Under the pieces are notes generated by a model. The model was given only the letters and a program-made list of their open reading frames with translations, was not told the DNA's origin and did not search any database. From Sphingomonadales bacterium (lineage in GTDB: Bacteria; Pseudomonadota; Alphaproteobacteria; Sphingomonadales; Emcibacteraceae), in NCBI GenBank assembly GCA_011051815.1, contig DRKK01000113.1, positions 1 through 6,358 on the forward strand: a stretch of DNA of 6,358 nt, written 5' to 3'. Both the position numbers and the translations under genes were made by a program. The stretch's first letter is position 1. Every line of letters begins with the position of its first letter. Shown here piece by piece: positions 1-6,358 of the stretch.

Positions 1-2940
1 AAAACCGTGGCCGTGACCCCGGATTACAGTGAAGTGGCTAAATTGAGCGACATGTGGCTTAACCCGCGTCAGGGTACCGATGCGGCCATGGCCATGGCTA
101 TGGGTCATGTGATTCTGACCGAATATCATGCCAAAGCCCAAAGCGATTATTTCGACGATTATACAAGGCTTTATTCCGATATGCCGTTTCTGGTTCAGAT
201 CGATGAACAGGATGGGGTTTATGTGGCAGGCCGAACCCTGAGAGCATCTGATTTTGCAGATGATCTGGGTCAGGACAACAACCCGGAATGGAAAACGGCG
301 GTTATTGATGCCAATACGGACAAGGTGGTTATTCCCAATGGTACCGTCGGCTCCCGTTGGGGAGAAGATGGTCACTGGAATCTTGAAGCCAAGAATCTGG
401 TGGATGGCAATGAAATCTGGCCGCTCAAGTCTCTGGTAAAGAAACATGACGAGGTTATTTCCGTGGGCTTCCCCTATTTCGGAAATCTGGGCAATGACCA
501 GCCGATATTTGCGGCCACTGATCATGACAGCGTTCTGTTCCATAATATTCCTGTGCGGAAGATCAAAACCCGGGACGGTGATAAATATGTCGCCACGGTC
601 TTTGACCTGATGCTGGCCAATTATGGTGTGGACAGTGGCCTTGGCGGCGATAATGTGGCCAAGAGCTATGACGATGATCTGCCCTATACCCCCGCATGGC
701 AGGAGAAGATTACCGGTGTTTCCCGGGACAAAGTTATCAAGGTCGCGCGCGAGTTTGCCGATAATGCGGACAAGACCCGTGGCCGGTCCATGATTATCAT
801 CGGCGCGGCAATGAACCATTGGTATCACATGGATATGAATTATCGCGGCGTGATCAATATGCTGGTCATGTGCGGCTGTATCGGTAAATCCGGTGGCGGC
901 TGGGCTCATTATGTGGGGCAGGAAAAACTGCGGCCTCAAACCGGCTGGCAGCCTCTGGCCTTTGCCCTCGACTGGCACCGGCCCCCACGCCATATGAACG
1001 GCACCAGCTTTTTCTATAATCACGCCAATCAGTGGCGCTATGAGAAGCTGGGTGTGGATGAGATATTGTCCCCGCTGGCGGATAAAGCAAAATGGGAGGA
1101 TTATTCCCTCATTGACTGTAATGTTCGTTCGGAAAGAATGGGCTGGTTGCCGTCCGCGCCCCAGTTACAGGAAAACCCCCTTGAACTGACCAAGCTGGCA
1201 AAAGAAGCCGGAAAACCAACAGCGGACTATATCGCCGAACGTCTGAAAGACGGTTCCCTGAATATGTCGTGCGAGGATCCGGATAATCCGAAAAACTTCC
1301 CGCGCAATATGTTCATCTGGCGGTCCAATATTCTCGGCTCCAGCGGCAAGGGCCATGAATATATGCTCAAGCATCTACTGGGCACCCAAAACGGTGTGTT
1401 GGGTAAAGATATTGGTGAACGGGGCGCAAAACGCCCCAGCGAAGTTGTCTGGCATGACGCGGCACCGGAAGGCAAACTTGATCTGGTGGTGACATTGGAT
1501 TTCCGTATGTCCACCACCTGTCTCTATTCGGACATCGTTCTGCCCTCTGCCACATGGTATGAGAAGAACGACCTGAATACGTCGGATATGCATCCCTTCA
1601 TTCATCCGCTCAGCCGCGCCGTGGACCCCGCATGGGAAAGCCGCAGTGACTGGGATATTTACAAAGGACTGGCCAAAAAATTCTCTGAACTTTGTCCCGG
1701 ACATCTGGGTGAGGAGACCGATGTAGTTGCCCTGCCGATTCTTCATGATACCCCGGCGGAACTGGCACAGGGTATCGACGTCAAGGAATGGAAGAAGGGT
1801 GAGATCGACCCCATCCCCGGCAAAACCATGCCGGCTTACATTGATGTGGTCCGCAACTATCCGGACACCTACAAGAAGTTCACTGCTCTCGGCCCGCTAA
1901 TGACCAAAATTGGCAACGGTGGCAAGGGCATCGCCTGGAACACGGAGCCGGAATATAAATTCCTTGGCGAATTAAACCATGTAGTGACAGATGATGGTGT
2001 ATCCAAGGGCATGCCCCGCATTGAAAGTGACATTGATGCGACCGAGGTTATCCTGTCGCTGGCCCCTGAAACCAATGGTCAGGTGGCGGTGAAGGCTTGG
2101 GGCGCCTTGGAGAAATTCACTGGCCGTGACCATAAGCATCTGGCCCTGCCCAAGCAAGACGAAAAAATCCGCTTCCGGGATATTCAGGCCCAGCCGCGCA
2201 AGATCATTTCATCGCCCACATGGTCCGGCCTTGAGGATGAGCATGTAAGCTATAACGCGGGCTATACCAATGTCCATGAGTTGATCCCGTGGCGCACACT
2301 CACCGGACGTCAGCAATTCTATCAGGATCACAGCTGGATGCGTGATTTTGGCGAGGGATTCTGCGTCTATAAGCCGCCGATCAATACCAAGACTCTGGCC
2401 CCGGTTGAGGACCAGAAAAGCAACGGCAATCCACAGATTGCCCTGAACTGGATCACGCCTCACCAAAAATGGGGTATCCACAGCACCTATTCAGAAAATC
2501 TGTTGATGCAGACTCTGTCGCGCGGTGGACCTATTGTCTGGATCAGTGAGGTTGACGCCCAGAAGATCGGGGTAGAGGATAATGACTGGATCGAGCTGTA
2601 TAATGTGAACGGCGCCATTGCTTGCCGCGCCGTTGTGTCCCAGCGGGTGAATGAGGGCATGTGCATGATGTATCACGCGCAGGAAAAGATCATTAACACG
2701 CCGGGATCTGAAATGACCGGCAAACGCGGCGGCATCCATAATTCGGTTACCCGCGCCGTGGTCAAGCCGACTCATATGATCGGGGGTTATGCCCAGTTAT
2801 CTTATGGCTTTAACTATTACGGTACGGTCGGGTCAAACCGGGATGAGTTCGTAATATGCCGCAAAATGGACAAGGTGGATTGGATGGACGAACCCAAGGA
2901 CGGTGTTTCCGGCAATCATGATCACGAGGAGTTAGCATAA
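1..2940 (+). CDS. narG: Respiratory nitrate reductase alpha subunit NarG, 5'-truncated by window edge
   Basis: Catalytic subunit of the membrane-bound nitrate reductase; it reduces nitrate to nitrite at a bis-MGD molybdenum centre on the cytoplasmic side. The frame is open from base 1 (Lys-Thr precede the Val at 7), so the GTG at 7 is not the real start. About 979 residues are present against roughly 1,247 in E. coli NarG. The missing N-terminal ~270 residues would carry the FS0 [4Fe-4S] ligands and the Mo-ligand Asp. Family landmarks seen: VAVTPDY (7-27), GQDNNPEWK (about 268-294), GGWAHYVGQEKLRPQTGW (about 895-948), SDIVLPSATWYEK followed by NTSDMHPFIHPL (1528-1611), TGRQQFYQDHSWMRDFGE (about 2302-2355), and a C-terminal molybdopterin-dinucleotide-binding domain from about 2460, including HSTYSENLL. 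It ends in TAA, whose last base is the first base of the narH ATG. No frameshift or internal stop. The close match to NarG and the absence of an nxrX-type gene before narH favour a nitrate reductase over a Nitrobacter-type nitrite oxidoreductase. Confidence 0.98.
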   Translation, partial: KTVAVTPDYSEVAKLSDMWLNPRQGTDAAMAMAMGHVILTEYHAKAQSDYFDDYTRLYSDMPFLVQIDEQDGVYVAGRTLRASDFADDLGQDNNPEWKTAVIDANTDKVVIPNGTVGSRWGEDGHWNLEAKNLVDGNEIWPLKSLVKKHDEVISVGFPYFGNLGNDQPIFAATDHDSVLFHNIPVRKIKTRDGDKYVATVFDLMLANYGVDSGLGGDNVAKSYDDDLPYTPAWQEKITGVSRDKVIKVAREFADNADKTRGRSMIIIGAAMNHWYHMDMNYRGVINMLVMCGCIGKSGGGWAHYVGQEKLRPQTGWQPLAFALDWHRPPRHMNGTSFFYNHANQWRYEKLGVDEILSPLADKAKWEDYSLIDCNVRSERMGWLPSAPQLQENPLELTKLAKEAGKPTADYIAERLKDGSLNMSCEDPDNPKNFPRNMFIWRSNILGSSGKGHEYMLKHLLGTQNGVLGKDIGERGAKRPSEVVWHDAAPEGKLDLVVTLDFRMSTTCLYSDIVLPSATWYEKNDLNTSDMHPFIHPLSRAVDPAWESRSDWDIYKGLAKKFSELCPGHLGEETDVVALPILHDTPAELAQGIDVKEWKKGEIDPIPGKTMPAYIDVVRNYPDTYKKFTALGPLMTKIGNGGKGIAWNTEPEYKFLGELNHVVTDDGVSKGMPRIESDIDATEVILSLAPETNGQVAVKAWGALEKFTGRDHKHLALPKQDEKIRFRDIQAQPRKIISSPTWSGLEDEHVSYNAGYTNVHELIPWRTLTGRQQFYQDHSWMRDFGEGFCVYKPPINTKTLAPVEDQKSNGNPQIALNWITPHQKWGIHSTYSENLLMQTLSRGGPIVWISEVDAQKIGVEDNDWIELYNVNGAIACRAVVSQRVNEGMCMMYHAQEKIINTPGSEMTGKRGGIHNSVTRAVVKPTHMIGGYAQLSYGFNYYGTVGSNRDEFVICRKMDKVDWMDEPKDGVSGNHDHEELA
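2926..2931 (+). promoter_or_regulatory. Ribosome binding site of narH
   Basis: GAGGAG lies inside the last codons of narG, 8 nt before the ATG at 2940. It fixes the narH start and, with the TAATG stop/start overlap, suggests that narH translation is coupled to narG. Confidence 0.8.
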
Positions 2941-4490
2941 TGAAAATTCGTGCTCAAATAGGAATGGTCCTTAATCTGGACAAATGTATTGGCTGTCACA
3001 CCTGTTCCGTGACCTGTAAGAATGTCTGGACATCCCGGGCCGGGGTTGAATATGCCTGGTTCAATAATGTTGAAACAAAGCCGGGGGTTGGCTATCCTCG
3101 CGACTGGGAAAACCAGAGCAAGTGGAACGGCGGCTGGTCCCGCCTTGGTAACGGCAAGTTAAAGCCAAAAATGGGTGGGAAATTCCGGGTACTGGCCAAA
3201 TTATTTGCCAATCCGGACCTACCGGAAATTGACGATTATTACGAGCCTTTCACCTTTGAATATGACCGCCTGCAAAAGGCACCGGAAGTTCATACTCCGC
3301 CGACGGCCCGTCCCCGCTCCGCCATCACCGGCGAAGTCATGGACAAGATCGAATGGGGGCCTAACTGGGAAGAAATTCTCGGCGGCGAATTTTCCAAACG
3401 GTCGCAGGATTATAACTTCGGTGCCATGGAAAAGGACATCTACGGCCAGTTTGAAAATACATTCATGATGTATCTGCCGCGCCTGTGTGAACATTGTCTC
3501 AATCCGGCCTGTGCCGCCGCTTGCCCAAGCGGGGCCATTTACAAGCGGGAAGAAGACGGTGTGGTTCTGATTGATCAGGAAAAATGCCGGGGCTGGCGCA
3601 TGTGTGTCAGCGGCTGTCCCTACAAGAAAATCTATTTCAACTGGGAAAGCGGAAAATCTGAGAAATGCACCCTCTGTTACCCGCGCCTTGAGGCCGGTGA
3701 TCCGACCGTCTGTTCGGAAACCTGTGTGGGCCGTATCCGTTATCTGGGCGTGCTGCTCTATGATGCCGACCGGATTTCAGAGGCCGCAAGCGAAGAAGAT
3801 GTTGAAGACCTCTATCAGGCGCAATGTGATATTTTCCTTGATCCCCATGATCCGGAGGTTATTGCACAGGCCAAGAAGGACGGTATTCCCCACAGCTGGC
3901 TTGAGGCGGCGAAAAATTCGCCGGTTTATAAGATGGCTATGGACTGGAAGGTGGCCTTCCCGCTCCATCCTGAATATCGTACCCTGCCTATGGTCTGGTA
4001 TATTCCGCCCCTCAGCCCCATCCAATCCGCCATGGAAGATGGCCGGCTGGAAAAAAGCGGTGTCATCCCCAATGTCCATGACCTGCGTATTCCAGTGAAA
4101 TATCTGGCCAATATGCTGACCGGGGGCAAAGAGGAGCCGGTGGTTCATGCGCTCGAGAGAATGCTGGCCATGCGTGAATTCATGCGTGAGAAAACCGTGG
4201 AAGGCATATCCGATCTGGATATTCTGGACCGGGTCGGGCTGGATGAGAATACGCTGGACGATATGTACCGGATTATGGCGCTGGCCAATTATGAGGACCG
4301 CTATGTGATCCCCACCAACCACCGTGAATATGCCGGAGATACCCCGTTCGATAATGAGATCGCTTTCGAGCAACGCTCGTCCTGCGGTTTTTCTTTCGGC
4401 AATGGATGCGGCGACGGGGGTCAGACCCGGACCAATCTGTTCGGCACCTCCACCCATAAAAATACCATGAGTGGCAGGACAAGGAGCTAA
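2940..4490 (+). CDS. narH: Respiratory nitrate reductase beta subunit NarH (four Fe-S clusters)
   Basis: Electron-transfer subunit that passes electrons from NarI hemes to NarG on the cytoplasmic face of the membrane. It has 516 residues (E. coli about 512), so it is full length. The cysteine ligands are complete: C16-C19-C22-C26 near the N-terminus; C183, C186, C191, C195; C216, C222, C226; and C243, C246, C258, C262. In the third group the position that is Cys in other ferredoxin-like repeats is Trp219 (CRGWRMC), the hallmark of the single [3Fe-4S] cluster of NarH. The other three clusters are expected to be [4Fe-4S]. A conserved PLHPEYRTLPMVWYIPPLSP block (341-360) leads into the family's C-terminal domain, and a CGFSFGNGCG tail is present. 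The start is set by GAGGAG at 2926 and by alignment of IGMVLNLDKC with known NarH. The large antisense open frames inside it are shadows of its codon bias. Confidence 0.98.
   Translation: MKIRAQIGMVLNLDKCIGCHTCSVTCKNVWTSRAGVEYAWFNNVETKPGVGYPRDWENQSKWNGGWSRLGNGKLKPKMGGKFRVLAKLFANPDLPEIDDYYEPFTFEYDRLQKAPEVHTPPTARPRSAITGEVMDKIEWGPNWEEILGGEFSKRSQDYNFGAMEKDIYGQFENTFMMYLPRLCEHCLNPACAAACPSGAIYKREEDGVVLIDQEKCRGWRMCVSGCPYKKIYFNWESGKSEKCTLCYPRLEAGDPTVCSETCVGRIRYLGVLLYDADRISEAASEEDVEDLYQAQCDIFLDPHDPEVIAQAKKDGIPHSWLEAAKNSPVYKMAMDWKVAFPLHPEYRTLPMVWYIPPLSPIQSAMEDGRLEKSGVIPNVHDLRIPVKYLANMLTGGKEEPVVHALERMLAMREFMREKTVEGISDLDILDRVGLDENTLDDMYRIMALANYEDRYVIPTNHREYAGDTPFDNEIAFEQRSSCGFSFGNGCGDGGQTRTNLFGTSTHKNTMSGRTRS
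4481..4486 (+). promoter_or_regulatory. Ribosome binding site of narJ
   Basis: AAGGAG sits in the last codons of narH, 8 nt before the ATG at 4495. It decides that ATG over the in-frame GTG at 4471, which would lie upstream of this site and has no equally good site of its own. Confidence 0.8.
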
Positions 4491-4494
4491 ACCT

Positions 4495-5202
4495 ATGAAA
4501 ACATTTAAAATACTTGGACTGCTTCTGTCCTATCCAAAGGCGGAAATTCTGCCTCATCTGGATGACCTGATGGCGGTGTTGGCACAGGAAAAGCTACTTC
4601 CTGCCCGTCAAATCAAGAAAGTTATGGCCTTTGTCGATGACATGAAAGTCAGAGACATCTATGAAACCCAGGAAAATTATGTGGAAATTTTTGACCGGGG
4701 GCGGGCCCATTGCCTGCATCTGTTTGAACATATCCACGGCGAAAGCCGCGACCGGGGACAGGCCATGGTCGATCTGGCCGAGGCTTATGGTCAAAAGGGG
4801 CTTTATGTGACCGCCGGTGAATTGCCGGACTATCTGCCGCTGTTTCTGGAATTTCTGTCCCTCTGTCCCTTGGACGAGGCCATGGATTTTCTGGGCGATC
4901 CGATTACGGTGATTGCCGCCATCGGGATCAAGCTGAAAAAACGCAAATCACCCTATGCAGTGCTTTTTGAAGCGCTGGAAGTCCTGTCCCGGGTGAAACC
5001 GGACCAGGATATGATTGCACAGGTTCAAATGGAACCCCTTGAAGAAATGAGCCTTGAGGAAATTGACAAGGACTGGGAAGAGGCAAGTGCCTTTGACAAC
5101 AGCGATGTGGATGGTGGCGACTGCAACAGTTGCAACGCTTTTCCCAACGCAACCGCAGAATTACAGAATATAATTGGAGGCGAAAAAGATGCCAGAAACT
5201 GA
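4495..5202 (+). CDS. narJ: Nitrate reductase assembly chaperone NarJ (delta subunit)
   Basis: Cytoplasmic chaperone of the all-helical TorD/DmsD/NarJ superfamily. It binds the apo-NarG N-terminus, supports Fe-S and molybdenum cofactor insertion and membrane anchoring, and is not part of the final enzyme. It has 235 residues (E. coli about 236). Motifs seen: LLLSYP near the N-terminus (9-14), FDRGR (66-70), LFEHIHGESRDRGQAM (76-91, the most conserved block of the family) and ELPDYLPLFLEFL (109-121). The C-terminal third is acidic (PLEEMSLEEIDKDWEE, about 181-196) and ends in a variable tail holding a Cys-x2-Cys pair (C210, C213). The ATG at 4495 is preferred because of AAGGAG at 4481-4486 and because MKTFKILGLLLSYP then aligns with family N-termini; the GTG at 4471 would add eight residues. 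It begins 4 nt after narH and its last 14 nt overlap narI. Confidence 0.96.
   Translation: MKTFKILGLLLSYPKAEILPHLDDLMAVLAQEKLLPARQIKKVMAFVDDMKVRDIYETQENYVEIFDRGRAHCLHLFEHIHGESRDRGQAMVDLAEAYGQKGLYVTAGELPDYLPLFLEFLSLCPLDEAMDFLGDPITVIAAIGIKLKKRKSPYAVLFEALEVLSRVKPDQDMIAQVQMEPLEEMSLEEIDKDWEEASAFDNSDVDGGDCNSCNAFPNATAELQNIIGGEKDARN
5176..5180 (+). promoter_or_regulatory. Ribosome binding site of narI
   Basis: GGAGG lies within the 3' end of narJ, 8 nt before the ATG at 5189. It supports that ATG over the in-frame TTG at 5174, which overlaps the site itself. Confidence 0.8.
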
Positions 5203-5905
5203 AATTGTAACAACATCGCCATTCCTGCACCATCTGGTCTTTGGCCTATATCCCTATATTGCCGTCGTCGTGATGGTGGTGGGGTCCATCCTGCGTTATG
5301 ACCGGGATCAATATAGCTGGAAGGCAGGCTCCAGTCAGCTGTTGCGCTCCAAGGGGATGCGCATCGGCAGCAACCTGTTCCATGTGGGGGTTATCCTGTT
5401 GTTCTTCACCCATCTGGTGGGGCTTCTAACCCCGGAAAGCCTCTATCATATGGTGATCACCACCGAGGCCAAACAGGTCATGGCCATGATCGGCGGCGGC
5501 ATATTGGGCAGCATTACCTTTATTGGTATGACCATCCTTCTGGTGCGGCGCATGACCGACCCGCGCATTAGGGCCACATCTAAATTCTCGGATATTCTGT
5601 TGCTGTGGCTGCTGTATATTCAGCTCATCCTGGGCCTGATTTCCATCTATTATTCATCCCTGCATATGGATGGCTCCTCTATGGTGGCGCTGGCCAACTG
5701 GGCACAGCATATCGTTACCTTCCGTAGTGGTGCCGCAGACTTTATCGTCCATGAACCATGGGTGTTCAAAGCTCATCTGTTCCTGGGGCTGACCATATTC
5801 CTGATCTTCCCTTTCACCCGGCTGGTGCATATGTTAAGCGTTCCGGTAAAATATATTTTCCGGTCCGGCTATCAAATCGTCCGCAAGCGTGGCCGGGGTT
5901 ATTAA
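5189..5905 (+). CDS. narI: Respiratory nitrate reductase gamma subunit NarI (cytochrome b, di-heme)
   Basis: Integral membrane subunit that oxidises quinol and carries electrons through two b hemes to NarH, anchoring NarGH to the inner membrane. It has 238 residues (E. coli about 225). Five hydrophobic segments are visible, at about 16-35, 63-81, 97-119, 136-155 and 192-212. The four heme-ligand histidines are conserved: H65 (in NLFHVG) and H75 (in FTHLVG) on helix 2, H196 (in KAHLFLG) and H214 (in RLVHM) on the last helix, matching E. coli H56, H66, H187 and H205. Other family marks are GSILRYDRDQYSWKAGSSQ (32-50), HMDGS (159-163) and FPFTRLVH (207-214). The N-terminus is about nine residues longer than in E. 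coli, with a His-His pair (14-15) just before helix 1. The ATG at 5189 is chosen by GGAGG at 5176; it overlaps narJ by 14 nt. Confidence 0.97.
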   Translation: MPETEIVTTSPFLHHLVFGLYPYIAVVVMVVGSILRYDRDQYSWKAGSSQLLRSKGMRIGSNLFHVGVILLFFTHLVGLLTPESLYHMVITTEAKQVMAMIGGGILGSITFIGMTILLVRRMTDPRIRATSKFSDILLLWLLYIQLILGLISIYYSSLHMDGSSMVALANWAQHIVTFRSGAADFIVHEPWVFKAHLFLGLTIFLIFPFTRLVHMLSVPVKYIFRSGYQIVRKRGRGY

Positions 5906-5919
5906 ACCAAAGATATTAG

Positions 5920-5926
5920 AAAGGGG
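5920..5926 (+). promoter_or_regulatory. Ribosome binding site of the gene at 5932
   Basis: AAAGGGG lies 5 nt before the ATG at 5932, in the 26-nt gap after narI. The gap holds no hairpin followed by a T-run, so read-through from narI is expected. Confidence 0.65.
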
Positions 5927-5931
5927 TACTG

Positions 5932-6358
5932 ATGCCTGTATTTGTCAACAAAAAAGAGATCAGTGATGATCAGGTCCATGCGGAAATGATCAACCACCCG
6001 GCGGAATCTCTGGACGCGGCGCGGCTAGAGGCCGCCCGCGCTCTGGTGGTTCGCCAATTACTGCTTGAGGATGCCGCCGCGCGTGAACTGATCCCGGCCA
6101 AAGAAATCGATTCTCTGTCTGAGGAACAGACCGAAGCGGTCATCCAGCTGCTTTTGGATCAGGTAATCACCACGCCTGAGGCAGATGCGGACACTTGCGC
6201 GCGCTATTACGATCAGCATAAGGACCGTTTTCGGGACAAGAAAACCGATGAGATACTGCCGTTCGATCTGGTCCAACCCCATATTGTGCAATATCTGGAA
6301 GACAAGGCCTATCACGCCGCCTTCCATGCCTATCTGGATCAACTGATGGCCACCGCAG
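5932..6358 (+). CDS. Nar-operon PpiC/NifM-like protein apparently lacking the parvulin domain, 3'-truncated by window edge
   Basis: The open frame runs from ATG to the window end (142 residues visible, no stop). It lies 26 nt after narI, the place where many proteobacterial nar operons encode a PpiC-type peptidyl-prolyl isomerase thought to assist Nar folding. The N-terminal part fits that family: VNKKEISDDQVHAEM (5-19), NHPAES (21-26), a helix with ARALVVRQLLLEDAA (35-49), an acidic helix with EEQTEAVIQLLLDQV (64-78), then PEAD...CARYYDQHKDRF (82-100), the usual segment just before the parvulin domain. What follows is not a parvulin domain. After about seven residues (101-107) comes LPFDLVQPHIVQYLEDKAY (109-127) and HAAFHAYLDQLMATA (128-142), which resembles the tail normally found after that domain. 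The HIL, GG.LG and F..A.F isomerase motifs are absent. No signal peptide, so it is probably cytoplasmic. Family assignment rests on recalled similarity; function as a non-catalytic assembly helper is inference. Confidence 0.75.
   Translation, partial: MPVFVNKKEISDDQVHAEMINHPAESLDAARLEAARALVVRQLLLEDAAARELIPAKEIDSLSEEQTEAVIQLLLDQVITTPEADADTCARYYDQHKDRFRDKKTDEILPFDLVQPHIVQYLEDKAYHAAFHAYLDQLMATA

Noticed and set aside
1375..1746. 123-codon open frame on the - strand inside narG
   Set aside because: It is antisense to a conserved part of the molybdopterin oxidoreductase domain and shows no recognisable motif.
3566..3580. TTGATCAG-like half-palindrome resembling part of an FNR site (TTGAT-N4-ATCAA)
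   Set aside because: The spacing and second half do not fit an FNR box, and it lies inside the conserved narH Fe-S region. The true regulatory region should be upstream of narG, outside the window.
3571..4098. 175-codon + strand open frame in another frame of narH
   Set aside because: It is an out-of-frame reading of narH, rich in Arg and Pro as expected for a shifted frame, with no separate start signal.
3777..4457. 226-codon open frame on the - strand inside narH
   Set aside because: It lies wholly antisense to a strongly conserved full-length narH, has no recognisable protein features and is explained by the codon bias of the sense gene.
5843..5863. A/T-rich 12-bp palindrome AAAATATATTTT flanked by CCGG on both sides
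   Set aside because: It lies within conserved narI codons (VKYIFRSG region), lacks a terminator T-run and is not a recognisable operator. It could act as a weak internal promoter for the last gene, but nothing else supports that.
5906..5931. Possible terminator between narI and the last gene
   Set aside because: The 26-nt gap has no stem-loop followed by T residues.
6058..6342. 94-codon - strand open frame opposite the last gene
   Set aside because: The + strand frame has an ATG, a ribosome binding site, operon spacing and family-like motifs; the - strand frame has none of these.

Overview
The window holds the 3' part of a respiratory (membrane-bound, NarGHI-type) nitrate reductase operon, read entirely on the + strand: narG (5' end missing) – narH – narJ – narI – a fifth gene (3' end missing). 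The four nar products closely resemble the well-known Escherichia coli NarG, NarH, NarJ and NarI, judged by recall of those sequences and not by a search. All Fe-S cysteine ligands of NarH and all four heme-ligand histidines of NarI are in place. The base composition (a little over half G+C by eye) and the gene set point to a proteobacterium. An alphaproteobacterium is a plausible guess, but nothing here proves it.

Layout: 1-2940 is the C-terminal ~979 residues of the molybdenum catalytic subunit NarG. 2940-4490 is the iron-sulfur subunit NarH, whose ATG shares a base with the narG stop codon. 4495-5202 is the assembly chaperone NarJ. 5189-5905 is the di-heme cytochrome b subunit NarI, overlapping narJ by 14 nt. 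5932 to the window end is a gene related to the PpiC/NifM-like peptidyl-prolyl isomerase often found after narI. The gaps are so short (longest 26 nt) that this is almost certainly one transcript with translational coupling. No promoter, terminator, RNA gene, repeat array or mobile element was seen; the operon promoter must lie upstream of the window.

How they work together: NarI takes electrons from quinol at the membrane through two b hemes. NarH carries them along four Fe-S clusters to the bis-MGD molybdenum site of NarG in the cytoplasm, where nitrate is reduced to nitrite. NarJ holds apo-NarGH for cofactor insertion and membrane attachment.

The most interesting point is the last gene. 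Its N-terminal helical region and its C-terminal tail both look like the nar-associated PpiC family, but they are joined by only a few residues. The whole parvulin isomerase domain that should sit between them appears to be absent, in an otherwise open, well-formed reading frame. This suggests a non-catalytic, chaperone-only version of the nar-associated isomerase. The remainder is a conventional nar operon.
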